Part shown: positions 5,534 to 11,768 of the stretch, one piece after another
How the letters are laid out: every line of letters begins with the position of its first letter
How positions within the stretch are numbered: the stretch's first letter is position 1
From: an uncultured Rubrobacteraceae bacterium
GTDB lineage: Bacteria; Actinomycetota; Rubrobacteria; Rubrobacterales; Rubrobacteraceae
Length of the DNA: 11,768 bases
Assembly (NCBI GenBank): GCA_902806105.1
Contig: CADCVI010000083.1
Coordinates: forward strand, 1-11,768
Reading direction: 5' to 3'
Program-made: the position numbers and the translations under genes
Notes under the pieces: generated by a model
Told to the model about the DNA's origin: nothing
Database searches by the model: none
The model's input: only the letters and a program-made list of their open reading frames with translations

Positions 5534-6747
5534 GCGAGGCCCGGAACGGTGCACCACGGCCTTTAGAGGGTGTGCGCGTGGTGGAGATGGGGAGTCTTCT
5601 GGCGGGACCGTTCTGCGGCCAGCTTCTCGGGGACTTCGGAGCGGAGGTCATAAAGGTCGAGGCGCCCGGCAAGGGCGACCCGATGCGCGTCTGGGGCCGC
5701 CACCGCAAGGAGGACCGCACGCTGTGGTGGCCCATCATCGCGCGCAACAAGAAGAGCGTCACGCTCAACCTGCGCGAGGCCGAGGGGCAGGATCTCGCCA
5801 GAAGGCTCATCGCCGAGGCCGACATCCTGATCGAGAATTTTCGCCCCGGGACGATGGAGGGCTGGGGATTGGGGTACGAGGACCTCAGGGAGGTCAACCC
5901 GGGCCTCGTCATGGTGCGCGTCTCGGGCTACGGGCAGACCGGGCCGTACCGCGAGAGGGCGGGCTTCGGCTCCATCGGCGAGGCGATGGGCGGCATCCGG
6001 CACGTCACCGGGTTCCCGGACCTGCCGCCGCCGCGAGCGGGCATCTCGCTCGGCGACTCCCTCGCTGCGACCTTCGGCGCCCTGGGTGCGCTGACGGCCC
6101 TGTACCACCGCGACGCGCACGGGGGACGCGGGCAGGTCGTGGACATAGGTATCTACGAGGCGGTCCTGGCGCTGATGGAGAGCACGATCCCCGAGCACGT
6201 CCTCACCGGCCACACGCGGGGGCGCACCGGCAGCGTCCTGCCGTTCGTCGCGCCCTCGAACATCTACCCGACCCGTGATGAGGACTACGTCCTGATCGCC
6301 GGCAACGCCGACAACGTCTTCCGCAGGCTCGCGGAGGCCGTCGGGAGCCCCGAGTGGGCCGAGGACGAGCGGTACGCAACCCACCACGCACGGGGGGAGA
6401 ACATGAAGGAGCTCGACGCCATGATCTCGAACTGGACAAAACAACGGACCGGGGAGGAGGTCCTCTCGGTGATGGCAGAGGCCGGGGTGCCCGCGGGCAA
6501 GGTCTTCACCGCAGCCGACATGATGGAGGACGAGCACTACCGGGCGCGGGAGAACGTCGTCGAGGTCGAGGACCCGGAGATAGGGCCGTTCCCCATGCAG
6601 AACGTCGTGCCGCGGCTCACGGAGACCCCGGGGGAGGTCCGCTGGACGGGGCCGGCCCTCGGGCAGCACAACGACGAGGTCTACGGCGGGGTGTTGAAGC
6701 TAGGGGAGAAGGAGCGCGAGGCTTTGCGCGAGAGGGGGATCATCTGA
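5530..6747 (+). CDS. CaiB/BaiF family III CoA-transferase
   Basis: A 405-residue family III CoA-transferase, the normal length, which moves CoA between an acyl-CoA donor and a free carboxylic acid through an aspartyl-CoA thioester. The N-terminal Rossmann part carries VRVVEMGSLLAGPFCGQLLG (16-35) and DFGAEVIKVE (35-44), followed by IENFRPGTMEGWGLGYE (101-117) and VSGYGQTGPY. The catalytic aspartate is D176 in GISLGDS, in the place it occupies in formyl-CoA transferase. A C-terminal segment with AGVPAGKV completes the fold; the enzyme should be an interlocked cytosolic dimer. It overlaps both neighbours: ATGA with gntR, and one base with the lyase (TGATG). A lyase of the HMG-CoA type next door suggests a branched hydroxy-dicarboxylate substrate, as for succinyl-CoA:hydroxymethylglutarate or citramalate transferases. 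The exact acid is inferred, not seen. Confidence 0.93.
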   Translation: MSEARNGAPRPLEGVRVVEMGSLLAGPFCGQLLGDFGAEVIKVEAPGKGDPMRVWGRHRKEDRTLWWPIIARNKKSVTLNLREAEGQDLARRLIAEADILIENFRPGTMEGWGLGYEDLREVNPGLVMVRVSGYGQTGPYRERAGFGSIGEAMGGIRHVTGFPDLPPPRAGISLGDSLAATFGALGALTALYHRDAHGGRGQVVDIGIYEAVLALMESTIPEHVLTGHTRGRTGSVLPFVAPSNIYPTRDEDYVLIAGNADNVFRRLAEAVGSPEWAEDERYATHHARGENMKELDAMISNWTKQRTGEEVLSVMAEAGVPAGKVFTAADMMEDEHYRARENVVEVEDPEIGPFPMQNVVPRLTETPGEVRWTGPALGQHNDEVYGGVLKLGEKEREALRERGII

Positions 6748-7640
6748 TGCGCGTCGAGATCGTGGACGTGGGCCCCCGCGACGGCCTCCAGAACGAGCGG
6801 GAGACCCTGACGCCCGAGACCAGGGCCGAGCTCTGCGACGGGCTCGCGGCCGCCGGGGTCCCGAGGGTCGAGGCGGCGAGCTTCGTGAACCCGAAGAGGG
6901 TGCCCCAGATGGCGGGAGCCGAGGAGGTGATGAAGGGCCTCCGGCGTCGCGGGGGGACGGTCTACGCGGGGCTCGTCCTGAACGAGAAGGGCTACGAGCG
7001 CGCCGTGGAGGCGGGCGTCGACGAGGTCCGCTATGCCTTCCCGGTCACGGAGACCTTCGCGAGAAAAAACCAGAACACTACCGTCGCGGACGCTGCGGCG
7101 CTCGCCGGCAGGCTCGTGGAGCGGGCGCGTCTCGACGGGGTCAGGGTCTCCATAACCCTGAGCGCGGCGTTCGGGGACCCGTTCGAGGGGAAGGTCGAAC
7201 CGGGGCACGTCCTCGGCCTCGCCGAAAAGATCGCGCAGGCGAGGCCGGACGAGATCGTGCTGGCCGACACCATCGGCGTCGGGGTGCCGCGCGGGGTCCG
7301 CGAGCTCGTGTCGGGCATCGCGGCGCACGGCGTTACGGTGGGCTGCCACTTCCACGACACGCGCAACACCGGCATGGCGAACGCCCTGGCGGCGGTCGAA
7401 TCCGGGGCGACGGTGCTCGATGCAGCCGTCGGGGGGACCGGGGGCTGCCCCTTCGCGCCGAGGGCGACGGGGAACATCGCCACGGAGGACCTCGTGTACC
7501 TGTTGCACGGCATGGGGCACGAGACGGGGATCGACCTTTCGGCGCTCGTGGAGGTGGCCGCCTGGCTCTCGGGTAAGCTCGGCAAGGAGCTGCCGGGGCA
7601 GGTGTACAAGGCAGGCGTCTTCGAGCCGGTGGCCGGATGA
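6747..7640 (+). CDS. Hydroxymethylglutaryl-CoA lyase-type enzyme
   Basis: A 297-residue TIM-barrel lyase of the DRE-TIM/HMGL family. It cleaves 3-hydroxy-3-methylglutaryl-CoA, or a related 3-hydroxy-acyl-CoA, to acetyl-CoA and a keto acid with a divalent metal. Key residues of the human enzyme are all present: R11 and D12 in VGPRDGLQNE, E42 in VEAASFVNP, H201 and H203 in HFHDT, C234 in GGTGGCPFAP, and N243 in ATGNIATEDL. The loop after E42 reads SFVNPKRVPQM where the animal lyase has SFVSPKWVPQM (from memory), and GCPFAPRATGN replaces GCPYAQGASGN, so the substrate may be a relative of HMG-CoA. The ATG shares one base with the transferase stop and has AGAGGGGG about eight bases upstream. The two enzymes are surely co-translated and probably sequential in one pathway. 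Confidence 0.9.
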   Translation: MRVEIVDVGPRDGLQNERETLTPETRAELCDGLAAAGVPRVEAASFVNPKRVPQMAGAEEVMKGLRRRGGTVYAGLVLNEKGYERAVEAGVDEVRYAFPVTETFARKNQNTTVADAAALAGRLVERARLDGVRVSITLSAAFGDPFEGKVEPGHVLGLAEKIAQARPDEIVLADTIGVGVPRGVRELVSGIAAHGVTVGCHFHDTRNTGMANALAAVESGATVLDAAVGGTGGCPFAPRATGNIATEDLVYLLHGMGHETGIDLSALVEVAAWLSGKLGKELPGQVYKAGVFEPVAG

Positions 7641-7754
7641 AGAGCCCGGGGGCACGCCGCTTCCGGCGCCTCGTCGGCAGGAGGAGAGCGGTTAGCGGTC
7701 CCGGGCCTCCGGTGGCGTACCCGCGAGGTGCGTGTCGACCGGCGCTCGTGGGGG

Positions 7755-7808
7755 AGCCGGAGCCGGCACGAAATACCCGAAGCCGGCGGGCCGAAGTGCC
7801 GGTCGGCT
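7755..7808 (+). other. Stem-loop in the leader of hyuA
   Basis: AGCCG (7755-7759) pairs with CGGCT (7804-7808), and CCGGCAC (7763-7769) pairs with GTGCCGG (7796-7802). The two stems are separated by a GAG/T internal loop, and the 26-base apical loop contains GCCGGC. The structure ends 29 bases before the hyuA start. It could attenuate transcription or protect the transcript end. It matches no riboswitch class I can recall, and in such GC-rich DNA a chance stem is possible. Confidence 0.35.
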
Positions 7809-7837
7809 GAACAGCTTCCGATCAGAGGGAGAAAAAC

Positions 7838-9889
7838 GTGGCTTACAACGTGGCGGTGGACGTCGGTGGGACGTTCACGGACGTGCTGGTCTTCGACGAG
7901 GGTTCGGGGGGGCTGACGGAAGGGAAGGTCCTCTCGACGCCGGACGACCCTTCAAGGGGGGTGGTAGAGGGGATCGAGCGGGCGTGCGGGAAGGCCGGGA
8001 TCTCCTTCTCCGACCTCAAGCTGCTCTTCCACGGGACGACCGTGGTGACGAACATGATCCTGACGAACACCGGCTCCCGCGTGGGGCTCCTGACGACGAA
8101 GGGCCACGAGCAGATCCTGTACCTCGCCCGCGCCTGGACGCCCGGCCCGCTCTACGGCTGGATGGCCCTCCAGAAGCCCGACCCGCCCGCCGACCCGACG
8201 GACACAGTCGGCATCTCCGAGCGCATGGCGGCGGACGGTAGCGTCATCGCGGAGCTCGACGAGGACGAGGTTCGCGCGGCCGTGGAACGCCTCGTGGAGC
8301 GGGGCGTGGAGTCCCTCGCCATCGGCTTCCTCAACTCCTACGTCAACCCGGACCACGAGCGGAGGGCCCGCGAGATCGTGCGCGGGGCGTACCCGGACCT
8401 TCCGGTCTCCATCTCGGCGGACATCGGGCAGGAGTACGGCGAGTACGAGCGGACGCTGACGACAGTAGTGAACACGGCGGTGCAGCCGAGGACGATCCGG
8501 TACATGCGCGGCTTCGAGGACTCGATGGAGGAGAAGGAGTTCGCGGGCCGCCTCTCCATCGTCCGCTCCGACGGCGGCGCGATGAGCACCGAGGCGGTGG
8601 CCGAGCGTCCGATACAGATCGCGCTCTCGGGACCTTCCGGTGGCGTCACGGGCTCGGCTTATCTCGCCCGCGAGATCGGGGTGCCCGACGTACTAACGCT
8701 GGATATGGGCGGGACGAGCACGGACGTTGCGCTGTGCGTAGGCGGGGAGACGCCGCTACAGCGGGAGATCTCGCTGGGTTACTTCCGCTTCAAGGTCCCC
8801 TCGACGGACGTGCACAGCGTCGGCGCGGGCGGCGGCTCCATCGCGTTCCTCTCCGCGAGCGGCGCCTTGCAGGTAGGGCCTGCGAGCGCGGGCGCCGACC
8901 CCGGCCCCGCTGCATACGGGCGCGGCGGCGAGGCCCCGACGGTAACCGACGCGAACGTCGTCCTGCACCGCATCCCGCCCGGCGTCGCTTTAGGCGGCAC
9001 GCTGACGATGGACGAGGAAGCGGCGAGAAAGGCCGTCGGGACGATTGCGAAGCCTCTGGGCATGAGCGTGGAGGAGGCTGCGGAGGCGATCCTTGAGATC
9101 GTCAACGAGAACATGCATGCGGCACTCAGGGTAGTGAGCGTCGAGCGCGGGCACGACCCGCGAGAGTTCGGGCTCGTCGCGTTCGGGGGCGCGGGGCCGA
9201 TGCATGCGTGCGCCCTCGGACGCCTGATCCGCTCGAAGCCCGTCGTCGTCCCCCGGGCTCCGGGCGTTATGAGCGCGTTCGGCTTTCTCTCGTCGGACAT
9301 CCAGAACGAGTTCCCCGAGACGTATCTGCGCACCGCCGAGAAGACCCCGGCCCCGGAGCTCAAGCAGACGGTCGAGGGGCTCGTCGCGCAGGCAGATGCG
9401 TGGCTGAACGGCGAGGGGGTCGAGGAGGCCGACAAACGCTTCGACCTGTACGCCGACTGCCGCTACTACCTCCAGAACATCCAGATACCCTGCCGCTTCG
9501 AGCTCGGGGAGCTCGTGGGCGAGGATTGCGGGTTCCTGCGCGAGAGGTTCGAGGAGGCCCACCGCCAGCGCTACAGCTTCGAGCTGCCGGACTCGCCGCT
9601 GGAGATCGCGACCCTGCGCGTCATCGGGCGCGGCACCATCAAGGGCGTGAGCCTCGTCGAGGGCGAGGACGGGGCGGGAGAGGACGCATCGAGCGCCGTG
9701 ATGAGGACGGAGAAGGCATACTTCGGCGGCTGGGAGGAGACCCCGATCCTGGACCGCAACAGTCTCGCGCCCGGGAACGTGGTCTCGGGGCCCGCGGTAG
9801 TCGTGCAGGACGACACCACGACGGTCATCGAGCCGGGCTACAGGGGTGCCGTTGACCGTTTCGGGAACATCCTGATCGAGGAGGCGTAG
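7838..9889 (+). CDS. hyuA: Hydantoinase A/oxoprolinase A-type ATPase subunit
   Basis: A 683-residue ATP-binding subunit of the hydantoinase/oxoprolinase/acetone-carboxylase family, which uses ATP to phosphorylate a carbonyl or amide oxygen. Order: Hydant_A_N domain (about 4-185) with the ASKHA phosphate loop VDVGGTFTDV (7-16) and HGTTVVTN (65-72); core (about 200-490) with GPSGGV (265-270), the second phosphate loop LDMGGTSTDV (288-297), GAGGGS (329-334), AGADPGPAAYG (351-361) and FGGAGPMHA (449-457); then the C-terminal beta domain to 683. Length is normal and no motif is missing. The GTG start has AGAGGGAG six bases upstream. HyuB follows after four bases, so the two subunits form one enzyme. 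N-methylhydantoin, 5-oxoproline, caprolactam, acetone and acetophenone are all known substrates in the family; the sequence does not decide between them. Confidence 0.93.
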   Translation: MAYNVAVDVGGTFTDVLVFDEGSGGLTEGKVLSTPDDPSRGVVEGIERACGKAGISFSDLKLLFHGTTVVTNMILTNTGSRVGLLTTKGHEQILYLARAWTPGPLYGWMALQKPDPPADPTDTVGISERMAADGSVIAELDEDEVRAAVERLVERGVESLAIGFLNSYVNPDHERRAREIVRGAYPDLPVSISADIGQEYGEYERTLTTVVNTAVQPRTIRYMRGFEDSMEEKEFAGRLSIVRSDGGAMSTEAVAERPIQIALSGPSGGVTGSAYLAREIGVPDVLTLDMGGTSTDVALCVGGETPLQREISLGYFRFKVPSTDVHSVGAGGGSIAFLSASGALQVGPASAGADPGPAAYGRGGEAPTVTDANVVLHRIPPGVALGGTLTMDEEAARKAVGTIAKPLGMSVEEAAEAILEIVNENMHAALRVVSVERGHDPREFGLVAFGGAGPMHACALGRLIRSKPVVVPRAPGVMSAFGFLSSDIQNEFPETYLRTAEKTPAPELKQTVEGLVAQADAWLNGEGVEEADKRFDLYADCRYYLQNIQIPCRFELGELVGEDCGFLRERFEEAHRQRYSFELPDSPLEIATLRVIGRGTIKGVSLVEGEDGAGEDASSAVMRTEKAYFGGWEETPILDRNSLAPGNVVSGPAVVVQDDTTTVIEPGYRGAVDRFGNILIEEA

Positions 9890-9893
9890 AGGT

Positions 9894-11768
9894 ATGGTGC
9901 TTCAAAAAGGTTCCCTGCCGGACTTCGTGCGCGAGCACGACATAGACGGCGTGACGCTGGACATCATCGAGAACTCGCTGAAGAACATCCGCTACGAGAT
10001 GGACCGGGTGCTGGTCACCACCGCCGTCAGCCCGATCATCCGCGAGCAGGCCGACGAGTTCCCCCTTATAGCGGATCGCCAGGGACGCATGATCGTGGGC
10101 CAATTCGGAAGCCCCGTGGATACCGTCCTCGAAAACTCCCCCTACAAGGTCGAGGAGCTCAAGGACGGCGACGTGATCGCCCTGAACGATCCCTACATGA
10201 TGGAGGGCTCGACGAGCCACCTCCCGGACATCCTGCTCGTCCGCCCGATCTTCCACGGCCAGGGCGACGATTCCGAGCGCGTCGGCTACGCGTTGCAGTG
10301 GGGCAACCTCATGGACGTCGGCGGCTCGACCGCGGGCTCCATCCCTATCGACGCCCGTTCGATCTACGAGGAGGGCGTGCGCATGCCCCCCGTCAAGCTC
10401 TACGACGGCGGCAAGCTGAACGAGGAGGTCTTGCGCTTCTTCTGCCACAACTCCCGGACGCCGCGCGAGACGCAGGCAGACGTGATGGCGATAGCCGCCG
10501 GGACCGCCGCAGGCGCCCAGCGCGTCAAGGACATCTGCGACCGCTTCGGCAGGGAGACGTACCTCGAGGCGTGCGACGCGCTGCTCGCCCGGACGCGCAC
10601 GAGCATCATCGGTCTTATACGCCAGCTTATCCCGGAGGGTCAGACCTTCGAGTTCGAGGACTACACCGACGACGACGGCCTCGGCAACGGCCCGATCAAG
10701 CTCAAGCTCACGATGTGGCGCGAGGGCGATTCCCTGAACCTGGACTGGACCGGGACCGACGATCAGGTACCGGGACCCGTCAACTTCCTGCTGAACAAGG
10801 AGATGTTCCAGATGTTCGCGGGGGTGTTCCTGATCTCCGCGGTCGATCCGACCATCCTGTTCAACGACGGTTACTCGGACGTCATCAGGGTGACGATCCC
10901 CGAGGGGAGCGTCCTCCGCCCGAAGTTCCCGGCACCGCTTAGCAACCGTCTCGTGGTCATGGCCCGCCTCTTCGACGTCCTGGGCGCGGTCTACGCCAAG
11001 GCCATCGGCTTCAACGTCTCCGGCTCCTACGGCACGAGCCCGAACTTCGTGTACTCGGGGGTCAAGGAGACCGGCGAGACGTTCCAGACCATGGAGATCC
11101 TGTACGGCGGCATCCCCGCCATCCCCGGCAAGGACGGCCTCGACGGACACTCCTGGTGGCCGGAGTTTATGGCGGTCCCGGCGGAGTACATGGAGACCTA
11201 CTACCCCATGATCGTCGAGGAGTACTCGGCGCGCCCGGACTCCTGCGGCGCGGGCCAGTTCCGGGGCGGCTGCGGCATCAAAAAGGTCTACCGCTTCCTC
11301 ACGGACGGCAGCATCACCTACCAGGACGACCGCGCCCACACCTTCCCCTACGGCGTCGCGGGCGGCAAACCCGGCAGCCCGTCGAAGAAGACGCTGATCC
11401 GCAAGAACGGCGAGGAGATAGACCTCCCTTCCAAGGTCAGCGACGTCCCCGTCTTCGAGGGCGACCGCCTCGTCTTCGAGACCGCCGGCGCGGGCGGCGT
11501 CGGCGACCCGCTGGAGCGCCCGCCCGAGGCCGTCGCCAAGGACGTACGCTGGAACCTCGTCGGCCAGGAGGCCGCCGGAAACGAGTATGGCGTCGTCATA
11601 GGTAGCGACGGCTCCGTTGATGCTGGGGCGACCGACTCCAGGCGCGAGGAGCTCAGGGCCAGCCGCGGCGAGTCGCCCGCCTTCGACCACGGCCCGCTCC
11701 CGCCGCTCGACGAGCAGCGTCGCGTCATCGCCGAGACCCGCCGAAGCTTCAACGAGTGGCTCTCCGGC
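9894..11768 (+). CDS. hyuB: Hydantoinase B/oxoprolinase B-type subunit, 3' end cut off
   Basis: The frame is open from ATG 9894 to the last base (625 codons) without a stop. It is the catalytic partner of HyuA. Visible landmarks: IIENSLKNIRYEMDRVL (24-40), the N98-D99-P100-Y101 loop followed by SHLPD (H109, D112), MDVGG (140-144), IYEEGVRMPPVKLYDGGKLNE, N-S-R-TPRE, YSARPDSCGAGQFRGGCG, and GAGGVGDPLERPPEAV near the C-terminus. The ending FNEWLSG suggests that only a few residues are missing. The GAGGAGG at the end of hyuA is the ribosome binding site. In acetone carboxylase the manganese ligands are a HxxD pair plus a histidine three residues before the second Asp. Here the pair is H109/D112, but the third position is N138. 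The NDPY loop also lacks the usual H-G and is about two residues longer. Enzyme class is sure; reaction is not. Confidence 0.92.
   Translation, partial: MVLQKGSLPDFVREHDIDGVTLDIIENSLKNIRYEMDRVLVTTAVSPIIREQADEFPLIADRQGRMIVGQFGSPVDTVLENSPYKVEELKDGDVIALNDPYMMEGSTSHLPDILLVRPIFHGQGDDSERVGYALQWGNLMDVGGSTAGSIPIDARSIYEEGVRMPPVKLYDGGKLNEEVLRFFCHNSRTPRETQADVMAIAAGTAAGAQRVKDICDRFGRETYLEACDALLARTRTSIIGLIRQLIPEGQTFEFEDYTDDDGLGNGPIKLKLTMWREGDSLNLDWTGTDDQVPGPVNFLLNKEMFQMFAGVFLISAVDPTILFNDGYSDVIRVTIPEGSVLRPKFPAPLSNRLVVMARLFDVLGAVYAKAIGFNVSGSYGTSPNFVYSGVKETGETFQTMEILYGGIPAIPGKDGLDGHSWWPEFMAVPAEYMETYYPMIVEEYSARPDSCGAGQFRGGCGIKKVYRFLTDGSITYQDDRAHTFPYGVAGGKPGSPSKKTLIRKNGEEIDLPSKVSDVPVFEGDRLVFETAGAGGVGDPLERPPEAVAKDVRWNLVGQEAAGNEYGVVIGSDGSVDAGATDSRREELRASRGESPAFDHGPLPPLDEQRRVIAETRRSFNEWLSG

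Noticed and set aside
7637..7810. A 57-codon frame that starts with an ATGA overlap on the lyase stop
   Set aside because: The overlap looks like coupling, but the product is Arg/Pro rich with no recognisable pattern, and the DNA folds into stems. It is more likely untranslated leader.
9825..11690. A 621-codon open frame on the minus strand opposite hyuB
   Set aside because: It mirrors the codon bias of hyuB in GC-rich DNA. Its product is rich in Asp, Val, Arg and His with no recognisable domain, while hyuB has clear family motifs throughout.
1..11768. Search for CRISPR arrays, tRNA or rRNA genes, insertion sequences or attachment sites
   Set aside because: I saw no regularly spaced repeats, transposase-like proteins, tRNA-like cloverleaf or terminal inverted repeats.

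Overview
This is a GC-rich stretch with tightly packed genes, short or overlapping gene junctions, several GTG or TTG starts and Shine-Dalgarno sites of the GGAGG type. Together with an F420-type flavin-fold oxidoreductase and a tandem AIM24 cluster, this points to an actinobacterium. Rubrobacter or a relative is my best guess, from family content and codon style only.

Left part (1-3141): the C-terminal end of a DUF4239/bestrophin-like membrane protein on the plus strand, then about 350 bases with no gene I can support. Next, on the minus strand, come a small PPOX-class (Rv2061-like) oxidoreductase and a three-gene operon of AIM24-family proteins. The AIM24 operon is transcribed from about 3141 down to 1132, and its first two members still share a 96-bp near-repeat.

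Middle (3142-4798): a divergent member of the isocitrate/isopropylmalate dehydrogenase family starts 170 bp from the AIM24 operon, reading the other way. It is followed by a GC hairpin and a regulatory region of about 400 bp. This region holds two near-identical palindromes (TTGTACACAA and TTGTATACAA), a good sigma70-like promoter whose -10 overlaps the second palindrome, and a 21-codon upstream reading frame that ends inside the ribosome binding site of the next gene.

Right part (4799-11768): a catabolic cluster. A GntR/FCD regulator overlaps a family III (CaiB/BaiF) CoA-transferase by ATGA, and this overlaps an HMG-CoA-lyase-type enzyme by one base. After a structured 197-bp gap come the two subunits of a hydantoinase/oxoprolinase/acetone-carboxylase-type ATP-dependent enzyme. 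HyuB runs off the window, probably only a few codons short of its end.

Reading of the cluster (inference): the GntR protein probably represses its own operon through the palindromes, and an acid or acyl-CoA would lift repression. The CoA-transferase would activate a branched 3-hydroxy-dicarboxylic acid, such as 3-hydroxy-3-methylglutarate or a citramalate-like acid. The lyase would cleave it to acetyl-CoA or a similar acyl-CoA plus a keto acid. HyuAB would supply an earlier ATP-dependent step, either lactam or imide opening or carboxylation of a ketone. The substrate cannot be read from the sequence. HyuB departs from the usual metal-site motif, which makes this the most unusual part of the window.
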